18,776 nt of DNA from an uncultured Acidaminococcus sp. (lineage in GTDB: Bacteria > Bacillota > Negativicutes > Acidaminococcales > Acidaminococcaceae). The position numbers were made by a program, and so were the translations under genes. The stretch lies in the NCBI GenBank assembly GCA_905213155.1, contig CAJMHI010000037.1, positions 1 to 18,776 on the forward strand, in the 5' to 3' direction. The notes under the pieces were generated by a model. That model saw nothing but the letters and a program-made list of their open reading frames with translations. It made no database searches and was not told the DNA's origin. Below, piece by piece: positions 1 to 7,201 of the stretch (position 1 is its first letter; each line of letters opens with the position of its first letter).

Positions 1-21
1 TCTACAATACAGAAAGGAGTT

Positions 22-53
22 GGGTGTGGGTGTCTAAAAAAATGTCCGCACCC
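22..53. repeat. inverted repeat, 8-bp arms (not a clear terminator)
   Basis: GGGTGTGG (22-29) can pair with CCGCACCC (46-53) with one G-T pair across a 16-base A-rich loop. No T-run follows on either strand, so I do not call it a terminator. It overlaps the first copy of the direct repeat described separately. Confidence 0.4.
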
Positions 54-92
54 CCCTATTATCTTTGTGTCAATGTCCGCTGTCTATTATCT
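41..92. repeat. two imperfect tandem direct-repeat units
   Basis: AATGTCCGC occurs at 41-49 and 72-80, and each copy is followed by TATTATCT (57-64 and 85-92). GTGTC also precedes both copies. The spacers differ (7 versus 4 bases), so these are diverged units of about 30 bases. No gene in the window overlaps them. They could be repeated binding sites or the multi-repeat end of an insertion element whose body lies to the left, but no transposase is visible. Confidence 0.6.
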
Positions 93-99
93 CGTAGCC

Positions 100-137
100 T
101 AACACGCAATCCTGCATTTTTTTTGGTTGGCGTGTTA
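100..137. repeat. perfect 8-bp inverted repeat with extended imperfect stem
   Basis: TAACACGC (100-107) is perfectly complementary to GCGTGTTA (130-137). Inside this, AA/TT and CC/GG can extend the stem around a T-rich loop. Neither side has a T-run directly after the stem, so it is not a standard terminator. The rest of 138-256 is AT-rich and shows nothing I can name. Confidence 0.5.
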
Positions 138-256
138 AAAGCTCCCTATGTATAAATATATTATGCCATATCCACAGGGGAAAATCTAAGAAAAATTCTA
201 ATTTTAAAGACAATGGCACCATTTCCTATCCGTATCAAAAAAAGTTACAATCCTTC

Positions 257-285
257 TTGACAAAATACCCTCCGGGGGGTATCAT
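257..285 (+). promoter_or_regulatory. copA promoter with CsoR-like operator in the spacer
   Basis: TTGACA (257-262) and TATCAT (280-285) are separated by 17 bases. The spacer and -10 carry ATACCCTCCGGGGGGTAT (265-282), a near-perfect palindrome with G/C-rich centre. This closely matches the TACCC...GGGGTA operator type bound by the copper-sensing repressor CsoR in Bacillus subtilis and other Firmicutes (established). A repressor bound here would block RNA polymerase directly. No csoR gene lies in the window. Confidence 0.8.
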
Positions 286-301
286 AAGACCATAAGAAAA
301 G

Positions 302-318
302 ATACCCCTGTTGGGTAT
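302..318 (+). promoter_or_regulatory. second CsoR-like operator, downstream of the copA promoter
   Basis: ATACCC (302-307) and GGGTAT (313-318) form a perfect inverted repeat with a 5-base centre. It carries the same half-sites as the operator at 265-282 and lies about 36 bases further on, between the -10 and the ribosome binding site of copA. I infer a second binding site for the same copper regulator. Confidence 0.65.
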
Positions 319-340
319 GTTATACAAGGAGGTTGTAACG

Positions 341-2917
341 ATGAAACAATTCGTAGTAACCGGCATGACCTGCGCATCCTGCCAGGCCCATGTGGAGAAG
401 GCTGTTGCCAAGGTTCCTGGCGTGAGTAGTGTGGATGTATCCCTTTTAACCAATAGTATGGGGGTAGAAGGGACCGCCAGCGATACAGATATTATCAAAG
501 CTGTAGAGGATGCAGGGTATGGTGCCTCGGTAAAAGGTGCCAGCGCGGCCAAATCCGGCTATGCGGAAAAATTGGCAGCGGACGAGGAAGCGTTAAAAGA
601 TCATGAAACGCCGAAATTAAGACGGCGGTTGAAGCTCTCTGTCATTGTCCTGCTGGTGTTGATGTATTTTAGTATGGGGCACAACATGCTGCAATGGCCT
701 GTTCCGGCATTTTTGGACGGGAATCATCTGGGCCTTATGCTGACGCAGATGCTACTGGCGATTGTGGTCATGTTCATCAACCGGGCATTTTTTACCAGCG
801 GGTTTAAGAGCCTAAGCCACGGCGCTCCCAATATGGATACGCTGGTAGCATTGGGATCCGGTGTTTCCTTCCTGTGGAGTTTGGGGGTATTTTACCAGAT
901 CACGTATCTGACGGCACAGGGCGCTTCTTTTATGGAAACTCATATGCTGTACATGCACGATGTGTATTTTGAAACGGCGGCCATGATTCCTACCCTGATT
1001 ACCCTTGGTAAGATGCTGGAAGCAATGAGTAAGGGCCGGACTACGGATGCCTTGAAGGGCCTGATGAAGATGGCTCCCAAGACCGCTGTCCTCATCCGGG
1101 ATGGCAAGGAAGTTACGGTTTCTATTGATGAAGTGCGGGCCGGAGATCTTTTTGCAGTGCGTCCTGGGGAAAATATCCCGGTGGACGGCGTTGTGGTTAA
1201 GGGCAATTCCGCCGTCAACGAAAGTGCACTCACAGGGGAAAGTCTGCCGGTAGACAAGAAGCCGGGTGACAAGGTGTCCACGGCGACCATCAACCAATCC
1301 GGCTATCTGGAGTGCCAGGCTACCCGCGTAGGGGAAGATACCACGCTGAGCCAGATTATTAAACTGGTGAGCGATGCGGCGGCGACCAAAGCCCCCATTG
1401 CCCGGATTGCGGACAAAGTTTCTGCGGTGTTTGTGCCTACGATTATCGGCATTGCCGCCATTACGGCGATTGGATGGCTACTGACCGGGCTGCCGGCGGC
1501 GCAGGCTGTGAGCCGTGGCATTGCTGTCCTGGTTGTTGCCTGCCCTTGTGCTTTAGGGTTAGCTACGCCTGTGGCCATTATGGTCGGCAGCGGCGTGAGC
1601 GCTAAAAACGGCATCCTGTTTAAAACCAGCCAGTCCCAGGAAATGGTGGGTAAGGTAAATATTGTAGCACTGGATAAAACGGGGACCATCACCAAGGGGC
1701 AGCCTAAGGTGACGGATGTAGTGCCGGCCGAAGGCTATACGGAAGAAAGCTTGCTGCAGCTGGCCTACGATCTGGAACAAAAGTCGGAACACCCCTTAGC
1801 CAAGGCAGTGGTAGAAGAAGCGACAGCCCGTAAGCTTACCGCTGGGGCAGTGGATACCTTCCAGGCACTGCCAGGGCATGGCCTGGAGATCAAGCAAGGT
1901 ACCAGCCAAATTATCGGCGGAAGTCTGGCGTATTTGGCGCAGCAGGGCCTTGTAAATGACGCCATGAAGGAAAAGGCCGGAGAACTTGCCTCCCAAGGTA
2001 AAACACCTCTGCTTTTTGCCAAAGATGGCAAGCTGGCCGGGATGATTGCTGTGGCGGACGTGATTAAGGAAGATTCTGCCCAGGCCATCCAGGAACTGCG
2101 CAATATGGGCATTGCGGTGGTGATGGTGACCGGAGATAATCAGCGGACGGCGGAAGCCATCGGCAAACAAGCTGGCGTGGATCGGGTGATTGCCGGCGTG
2201 TTGCCTGAGGGCAAAGAAGCGGTGATCCGAAAACTGCAGGAAGCCGGTACGGTGGCTATGGTAGGTGACGGGATTAACGATGCTCCTGCCCTTAGCCGTG
2301 CGGATATCGGTATTGCCATTGGCGCTGGTGCGGATGTGGCCATTGATTCAGCGGATATTGTGCTGATGAATAGCAAACTGACGGACGTATCGGCAGCAGT
2401 GCGGCTCTCCCGGGGTACGGTGACCAATATTCATGAAAACCTGTTCTGGGCGTTTTTCTACAACTTGTTGTTGATTCCTTGTGCAGCTGGATTGTATCCT
2501 TTTACGATGAACCCCATGCTGGGGGCTGCGGCCATGAGCATTTCCAGTTTTACCGTGTGCATGAATGCCCTGCGGCTGAATCTTTTCAAGGTGCATGATG
2601 CCAAGCACGATAAGAAACGGGAAAATGGAGCTGCGGCAGCTGTGCGGGCTATGGATTTTGGAGCTATGACAAAGGCTGAATCCCCAGCAGCAAAGGGAAC
2701 AGGGGTTACCCTGAATGTCAAAGGCATGATGTGTGCCCACTGCGAAGCCAGAGTGAAAAAGGCCCTCGAAGGGCTGGATGGCGTGGTGAGTGCTACGGCC
2801 GACCACAATACCGGCACTGTGGACGTAGTGGAAAGTAAGCAGGTACCGGAAAATGACCTGAAAAGTGCCATTGTGGGTGCCGGGTATGAATACCAGGGAA
2901 TCCGGCAGGCGTCATAA
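341..2917 (+). CDS. copA: copper-translocating P1B-type ATPase with N- and C-terminal metal-binding domains
   Basis: Membrane ATPase expected to export Cu(I) from the cytoplasm. The ATG at 341 is chosen because AAGGAGG (326-332) lies 8 bases upstream; an upstream in-frame TTG at 311 would fall inside an operator. The 858-residue protein shows an N-terminal heavy-metal domain with GMTCASC (C11, C14), actuator TGES (298-301), the membrane CPC motif (401-403) typical of Cu/Ag pumps, the phosphorylation site DKTGT (D445), SEHPLAKA, MVTGDN and GDGINDAP. After the last membrane segments comes a linker and a second heavy-metal domain with GMMCAHC (C798, C801), resembling a fused CopZ chaperone. It is a single-gene unit: copper-type operators in front and a terminator behind. 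Cadmium or zinc specificity is unlikely given CPC and the operators. Confidence 0.95.
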   Translation: MKQFVVTGMTCASCQAHVEKAVAKVPGVSSVDVSLLTNSMGVEGTASDTDIIKAVEDAGYGASVKGASAAKSGYAEKLAADEEALKDHETPKLRRRLKLSVIVLLVLMYFSMGHNMLQWPVPAFLDGNHLGLMLTQMLLAIVVMFINRAFFTSGFKSLSHGAPNMDTLVALGSGVSFLWSLGVFYQITYLTAQGASFMETHMLYMHDVYFETAAMIPTLITLGKMLEAMSKGRTTDALKGLMKMAPKTAVLIRDGKEVTVSIDEVRAGDLFAVRPGENIPVDGVVVKGNSAVNESALTGESLPVDKKPGDKVSTATINQSGYLECQATRVGEDTTLSQIIKLVSDAAATKAPIARIADKVSAVFVPTIIGIAAITAIGWLLTGLPAAQAVSRGIAVLVVACPCALGLATPVAIMVGSGVSAKNGILFKTSQSQEMVGKVNIVALDKTGTITKGQPKVTDVVPAEGYTEESLLQLAYDLEQKSEHPLAKAVVEEATARKLTAGAVDTFQALPGHGLEIKQGTSQIIGGSLAYLAQQGLVNDAMKEKAGELASQGKTPLLFAKDGKLAGMIAVADVIKEDSAQAIQELRNMGIAVVMVTGDNQRTAEAIGKQAGVDRVIAGVLPEGKEAVIRKLQEAGTVAMVGDGINDAPALSRADIGIAIGAGADVAIDSADIVLMNSKLTDVSAAVRLSRGTVTNIHENLFWAFFYNLLLIPCAAGLYPFTMNPMLGAAAMSISSFTVCMNALRLNLFKVHDAKHDKKRENGAAAAVRAMDFGAMTKAESPAAKGTGVTLNVKGMMCAHCEARVKKALEGLDGVVSATADHNTGTVDVVESKQVPENDLKSAIVGAGYEYQGIRQAS

Positions 2918-2925
2918 ATAAACAT

Positions 2926-2962
2926 ATCGGGTCTGTCAAACAGGCCCGATTTTTCTTTTTTG
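2926..2962 (+). terminator. intrinsic terminator after copA
   Basis: ATCGGGTCTG (2926-2935) pairs with CAGGCCCGAT (2941-2950), giving a 10-bp stem with one G-U pair and loop TCAAA. A T-rich tract follows. It lies 9 bases after the copA stop codon. Confidence 0.92.
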
Positions 2963-2964
2963 AC

Positions 2965-2994
2965 TTGACGGAAATTCCCCTGCAACGGTATAAT
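2965..2994 (+). promoter_or_regulatory. sigma-70/SigA-type promoter for the S1-domain gene
   Basis: TTGACG (2965-2970) and a perfect TATAAT (2989-2994) are separated by 18 bases. The promoter starts directly after the copA terminator and lies 43 bases before the start codon of the next gene. It may drive the whole housekeeping block if the terminator at 3518-3547 is leaky. Confidence 0.85.
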
Positions 2995-3037
2995 GGTTAA
3001 CGTAATACCAACTTTTAAAGGAGGATCTCTTTGACCT

Positions 3038-3508
3038 ATGGCTTTGGAAAAAGGCGCAATTGTAGAGGGTATCGTAACTGGCATTACCAATTTTGGAGCG
3101 TTTGTGCAATTACCGGAAAACCAGGTGGGATTGATTCACATTTCGGAGGTTTCCAATGTCTTCGTCAAAGATGTCCATGACTTTCTCACGATGAAGCAGA
3201 AAGTTACAGTGAAAGTGGTTTCCGTGGACGACCGGGGAAAGATCGGCCTGAGCCTGAAAGCCCTGATGCCGGCTGCTGCTCCCAGCGAGGAACGTCGCCC
3301 TGCAGGGGAACGGAAACATTTTGAGGGCAGCCCGAGAAAATTCGAAGGCGACAAGCATTTCCACGGGAGTGCCTCCCGGATGCAGGGGCCGATGAGCTTT
3401 GAGGATAAACTGTCCAAGTTCTTGAAAGAAAGTGATGACCGGCTGCTGGATCTGAAACGAAATACGGAATCCAAACGGGGCGGCCGCGGTGCACGCAGAG
3501 GCGATTAA
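3038..3508 (+). CDS. S1 RNA-binding domain protein (YabR / GSP13-like)
   Basis: A 156-residue cytoplasmic protein with an S1 (OB-fold) RNA-binding domain at about residues 1-75; the opening stretch with GxVxGITNFGAFV and the later VGLIHISEVS are classic S1 signatures. The remainder is charged and rich in Arg, Lys and Gly (ending RGGRGARRGD), probably a flexible RNA-contacting tail. Proteins of this type bind ribosomes or RNA in Bacillus. The exact role here is not shown. AAAGGAGG (3017-3024) is 13 bases before the ATG, slightly long, but the only nearer start (TTG at 3031) is out of frame. In Bacillus the homologue yabR lies between divIC and spoIIE, upstream of tilS. Here tilS follows directly and no sporulation gene lies between. 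Confidence 0.85.
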   Translation: MALEKGAIVEGIVTGITNFGAFVQLPENQVGLIHISEVSNVFVKDVHDFLTMKQKVTVKVVSVDDRGKIGLSLKALMPAAAPSEERRPAGERKHFEGSPRKFEGDKHFHGSASRMQGPMSFEDKLSKFLKESDDRLLDLKRNTESKRGGRGARRGD

Positions 3509-3517
3509 TGAACACGA

Positions 3518-3547
3518 AAGGTACTTCCCCGGAAGTGCCTTTTTTTT
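3518..3547 (+). terminator. intrinsic terminator between the S1-domain gene and tilS
   Basis: AAGGTACTTCC (3518-3528) is complementary to GGAAGTGCCTT (3531-3541) with one T-G pair, followed by a run of T to 3547. It is oriented to stop transcription from the S1-domain gene. It ends only about 3 bases before the tilS ribosome binding site, which leaves no room for a separate tilS promoter after it. Confidence 0.85.
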
Positions 3548-3565
3548 CTGAGAAGGTGATTGGCG

Positions 3566-4624
3566 TTGGGTGTATTGGAAAGTGGCCTTCGGGCTCTTGT
3601 GGCAGCGTCTCCGCTGTGGCAACAGGGAAAAACCGTACTTGCGGCCTGCAGCGGCGGGGCGGATTCGCTCGCCCTTACGGATGTGATGCGGCGCCAGGGG
3701 GAAATAGACCAGGTCAATGTGCAGGTGGTCCATGTGCAGCATCACCTGCGGGGTGACGAGGCAGAGCAGGATGCCGAGGTTGTGGAGCGTTACTGCAGAG
3801 AACATGGCCTTTCGTTTATCCGTAAAGATGTGGAAGCAGAAACGTTTGCGCAGGAGCAGGGGTTTTCCCTGGAAGATGCTGCCAGAAGATTGCGGTATGA
3901 GGCCTTGGAAACAGCAAGGCAGGAAACCGGGGCGGTGGGCATATTTTTAGCCCATCACCAGGATGACCAGGCTGAGACCGTCCTCTTAAATCTGCTGCGG
4001 GGCAGCGGTACCAGAGGGCTTAGGGGCATGCTGCCTGTGAGCGGATATCTGGCCCGCCCGTTTTTGACGGCAACCCGTCAGGATACAGAGACCTATTGCC
4101 GGGAAGAAGGCCTGCAGTATTGTGAAGACAGTAGCAATGACGACTTGTCCTTGCGCCGGAACTGGGTGCGGAAGAAATTACTGCCGCTATTAGAAACCCA
4201 AAATCCCCGAATCAAAAAGCAGCTGGCCCAGGAAGCAGAACTGGCAGCAGGGGATGAGGCCTATTTGGAACAAAAGGCCCGGTGGTACCTGGAGACTTTT
4301 GGCAGGGACGTACTGGGAACGCAGAATGTCCGGGTGAAAGAAGAATTTAACAACATGCCCTTTTGCATCCGCAGCCGGGTAATCCGGCTGCTAGTGCAGC
4401 AAGCGGGCGGAGGGGAACTGACCTACGATCATGTAAAATCCATTCTGGCCATGCTGGATAAGGGCATCGGGAATAAATCCCTGGATGTACCGGGAAATGT
4501 ACGGCTGATCTATTGGAATGGGGAACTGATGGCAGGGAAGAAACAGCAGTCCCGGGAGGAAGAACGGGCTGCCAAGCTGGCAAAAAAGGAGAAACAAAGA
4601 AATGCGGGGCAATCTGGAAAGTAA
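3566..4624 (+). CDS. tilS: tRNA(Ile)-lysidine synthetase, short form
   Basis: Attaches lysine to C34 of the CAU-anticodon tRNA-Ile using ATP, making lysidine so that the tRNA reads AUA. It is essential in most bacteria. The PP-loop ATP-binding motif SGGADS is at residues 29-34, and HHLRGDEAEQDAEVV and HHQDDQAETVLLNLLRG are typical of the family. I prefer the TTG at 3566, because AGAAGG (3551-3556) is 9 bases before it; the in-frame TTG at 3560 is only 3 bases from that site. At 352 residues it is about 80-100 shorter than the usual 430-470. It ends in a charged lysine-rich tail and appears to lack the C-terminal TilS domain, as in some short TilS enzymes (for example Aquifex). The 3' end overlaps hpt by 23 bases. 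Confidence 0.93.
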   Translation: MGVLESGLRALVAASPLWQQGKTVLAACSGGADSLALTDVMRRQGEIDQVNVQVVHVQHHLRGDEAEQDAEVVERYCREHGLSFIRKDVEAETFAQEQGFSLEDAARRLRYEALETARQETGAVGIFLAHHQDDQAETVLLNLLRGSGTRGLRGMLPVSGYLARPFLTATRQDTETYCREEGLQYCEDSSNDDLSLRRNWVRKKLLPLLETQNPRIKKQLAQEAELAAGDEAYLEQKARWYLETFGRDVLGTQNVRVKEEFNNMPFCIRSRVIRLLVQQAGGGELTYDHVKSILAMLDKGIGNKSLDVPGNVRLIYWNGELMAGKKQQSREEERAAKLAKKEKQRNAGQSGK

Positions 4625-5153
4625 TTTAGATCGAATATTGATTGACGAACAAACGCTGAAAAAGCGGATTGCGGAAATGGGGGCAGAAATCAGCAAAGAT
4701 TATGCAGGGGAAGAACTTGTGGTCATCGGGCTCTTGAAAGGGGCCGCATATTTTATGATGGAACTGACCCAGCATATCACGGTGCCGACCCGGATTGATT
4801 TTTTAAAGGCCTCTTCTTATGGACGAGGCACCACCACCAGCGGGAAAGTGGATATTTCCTTTGATACCAGCCGGAATATGGCCGGGAAAAATATTCTCCT
4901 GGTGGACGACGTGATTGATACCGGGCTGACGCTGAAAGCGGTGGGAGAATTATTCCGCTCCCGCAATCCCAAGAGCCTGAAAGTAGCGGCCATGCTGGAC
5001 AAAAAGGAACGGCGCCTGGTGAAGGTCCTGCCGGATTACAGCGGATTTGCCATCCCGGACGAATTCGTAGTAGGCTTTGGCCTGGATTATGATGAAGACT
5101 ATCGGAACCTTCCCTATATTGGCATATTGAAACGGTCCGTCTACGAAAAATAA
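4602..5153 (+). CDS. hpt: hypoxanthine (guanine) phosphoribosyltransferase
   Basis: Purine salvage enzyme: joins hypoxanthine or guanine to PRPP to give IMP or GMP plus pyrophosphate, in the cytoplasm. The 183-residue length is usual for the bacterial family. The PRPP-binding signature VDDVIDTG lies at residues 101-108, preceded by hydrophobic residues as expected, and the N-terminal LLKGAAYFM loop and C-terminal LPYIG segment match the family. AAAGGAG (4585-4591) lies 10 bases upstream of the ATG and inside the end of tilS. The 23-base overlap indicates co-transcription and probably translational coupling. The order tilS-hpt-ftsH is conserved across Firmicutes. Confidence 0.96.
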   Translation: MRGNLESNLDRILIDEQTLKKRIAEMGAEISKDYAGEELVVIGLLKGAAYFMMELTQHITVPTRIDFLKASSYGRGTTTSGKVDISFDTSRNMAGKNILLVDDVIDTGLTLKAVGELFRSRNPKSLKVAAMLDKKERRLVKVLPDYSGFAIPDEFVVGFGLDYDEDYRNLPYIGILKRSVYEK

Positions 5154-5155
5154 AA

Positions 5156-5173
5156 ACTCTGCGGCGGCGGAGT
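5156..5173 (+). other. small stem-loop just before the ftsH ribosome binding site
   Basis: ACTCTGC (5156-5162) pairs with GCGGAGT (5167-5173) with one T-G pair and loop GGCG. It has no T-run, so it is not a terminator. It occupies the hpt-ftsH gap and ends 3 bases before AAGGAG, so it could affect RNA stability or translation of ftsH. Confidence 0.4.
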
Positions 5174-5189
5174 GGAAAAGGAGTACGGT

Positions 5190-7121
5190 GTGAGTAAACT
5201 CATTCGCAACTTGGTGTTTTACCTGCTCATTGTGATCATGGGCGTTTGGATCTACGATTATTACAATGTGTCCACGACACCCAAAAATGAAATGAGCTAC
5301 AGTAATTTCATGAAAGAAGTGCAGCAGGGGACGGTGAAGTCGGTCACCATCATCGACAACGCAGAAATTCACGGGACCTTGCAAAACGGCAACCAGTTCA
5401 CTACTATTGCCCCTCGGGATGAAAAAATGGTGGATACCCTGCGGGGAAAGGACGTGGAAATCAAGGCGGAACTGCCGCCCCAGCCTTCCATGCTCAGCAA
5501 CCTGCTGACCTCTCTTTTGCCCATGGTGGTCATTGTGATTCTGTGGTTCTTTATGATGAACAATGCCCAGGGCGGTGGCAGCCGGGTGATGAATTTCGGC
5601 AAAAGCAAGGCGAGACTCTATGGCGGCGGTAAAAGCGGCATTACCTTTAAAGACGTAGCTGGTGCCGACGAAGCCAAACAGGAGCTGGAAGAAGTGGTAG
5701 AATTTTTGAAATCCCCTCTGAAGTACAACCAACTGGGGGCAAAAATTCCTAAAGGCGTCCTGCTCTACGGACCTCCGGGCACAGGGAAAACTCTTTTGGC
5801 AAAAGCTGTGGCAGGAGAAGCCGGCGTGCCGTTTTTCAGCATCAGCGGGTCTGACTTTGTGGAAATGTTCGTGGGTGTAGGGGCTTCCCGGGTACGGGAC
5901 CTTTTTGCCAACGCTAAGAAAAATGCGCCGTGCATTGTCTTTATTGACGAAATTGATGCGGTAGGCCGTCAGAGAGGGGCTGGCCTTGGCGGCGGACACG
6001 ACGAACGGGAACAGACCTTGAACCAGCTCTTGGTAGAAATGGATGGCTTCAGCGGCAACGAGGGCATTATTATGATTGCTGCTACCAACCGTCCGGATAT
6101 TCTGGATCCGGCACTTTTGCGTCCGGGCCGGTTTGACCGGCAGATCGTGGTGGATAAACCGGATATCCGGGGACGCCGGGCGATTTTGCGGGTGCATATT
6201 AAAGGCAAGCCGGTGTCCCAGGATGTGGATCTGGGAGTGTTAGCGCAACGGACACCTGGTTTTACCGGGGCGGACCTGGCCAATCTGGTGAATGAAGGCG
6301 CCCTATTGGCAGCCCGGAATAACGAAGTGAAAATCACTATGGCGGATATGGAAGAAGCTGCGGAACGAGTGATGATGGGGCCGGAACGGAGAAGCCGGGT
6401 AATTACCGACGAAGAAAAACGGCTGACGGCCTATCATGAAGGCGGGCATACCCTTGTAGGGATGCTGCTGTCCCATACGGATCCGGTGCATAAGGTAACG
6501 ATTATCCCTAGAGGCCGTGCTGGCGGCTATACCCTGAGTCTTCCCAAAGAAGACCGGTATTATGCTACCCGCAGTGAAATGTTGGATGAATTGAAAGTAC
6601 TTTTGGGCGGCCGGGTGGCCGAAGCCCTGGTGCTCCATGAAATTTCCAGCGGGGCCAGCAACGACCTGCAGCGGGCTACAGAACTGGCCCGGCAGATGAC
6701 CTGCGAATATGGTATGAGCGAAGTGCTGGGGGCTGTGACATTCGGCCATCGGCAGGAACAAGTCTTTTTGGGCCGGGATATCGGGCGGCAGAATGACTAC
6801 AGCGAAAAAGTAGCAGCCCAGATCGACAGCGAAATCCGGCATTTCATCGACGAAGCCTACGAAGGAACGGTAAAACTTTTGACCGAGCACATGGATAAAC
6901 TCCATCTGATCGCCAAAAACCTGATTGAACGGGAAACGCTGGAAGGCCACGAGATTGAGGAAATCCTGAAATACGGGCATGTCCTGGAAAAGAATGAGGA
7001 TCCAGAGCACCCCCAGCCGCCTCAAGAGGGAACCCCTGCACCCATTCCGCCGGAAACCCTGCCGGAAAGTGCTGAGAACGCAGCCCAGCAGCCTGCTGTA
7101 CAGGAACTGCCGCAGACATAA
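5190..7121 (+). CDS. ftsH: ATP-dependent zinc metalloprotease FtsH
   Basis: Membrane-anchored hexameric AAA+ protease that degrades misfolded membrane proteins and selected regulators. I choose GTG 5190, because AAAAGGAG (5176-5183) is 6 bases upstream. The in-frame GTG at 5172 precedes that site. The resulting 643 residues match the usual length. Visible parts: membrane helix 1 (about 5-25), an extracytoplasmic domain, membrane helix 2 (about 100-122), Walker A GPPGTGKT (194-201), Walker B VFIDEIDA (about 250-257), second-region-of-homology ATNRPDILDPALLRPGRFDR, and the zinc site HEGGH (416-420; HEAGH is more common, still HExxH). The third ligand Asp is in SSGASNDLQRATELARQM. The C-terminal tail after about residue 605 is rich in Pro, Gln and Glu and probably disordered. 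It follows hpt in the conserved Firmicute order. Confidence 0.97.
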   Translation: MSKLIRNLVFYLLIVIMGVWIYDYYNVSTTPKNEMSYSNFMKEVQQGTVKSVTIIDNAEIHGTLQNGNQFTTIAPRDEKMVDTLRGKDVEIKAELPPQPSMLSNLLTSLLPMVVIVILWFFMMNNAQGGGSRVMNFGKSKARLYGGGKSGITFKDVAGADEAKQELEEVVEFLKSPLKYNQLGAKIPKGVLLYGPPGTGKTLLAKAVAGEAGVPFFSISGSDFVEMFVGVGASRVRDLFANAKKNAPCIVFIDEIDAVGRQRGAGLGGGHDEREQTLNQLLVEMDGFSGNEGIIMIAATNRPDILDPALLRPGRFDRQIVVDKPDIRGRRAILRVHIKGKPVSQDVDLGVLAQRTPGFTGADLANLVNEGALLAARNNEVKITMADMEEAAERVMMGPERRSRVITDEEKRLTAYHEGGHTLVGMLLSHTDPVHKVTIIPRGRAGGYTLSLPKEDRYYATRSEMLDELKVLLGGRVAEALVLHEISSGASNDLQRATELARQMTCEYGMSEVLGAVTFGHRQEQVFLGRDIGRQNDYSEKVAAQIDSEIRHFIDEAYEGTVKLLTEHMDKLHLIAKNLIERETLEGHEIEEILKYGHVLEKNEDPEHPQPPQEGTPAPIPPETLPESAENAAQQPAVQELPQT

Positions 7122-7201
7122 CCTGGTGTGCTGCTACAGCGGCATGCAAAAGGGTATTTCGTACTCATGAACCACTTATCGCAAAGGAAGGAAGGATCCG
7201 T

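Noticed and set aside
22..137. Terminators at the inverted repeats 22-53 and 100-137
   Set aside because: Neither stem is followed by a T-run on either strand.
168..176. DnaA-box-like ATATCCACA
   Set aside because: A single 8/9 match in AT-rich DNA with no further boxes, no dnaA/dnaN and no unwinding element. Expected by chance.
311..340. TTG start of CopA at 311
   Set aside because: It falls inside the second CsoR-like operator and before the ribosome binding site AAGGAGG (326-332) that serves ATG 341.
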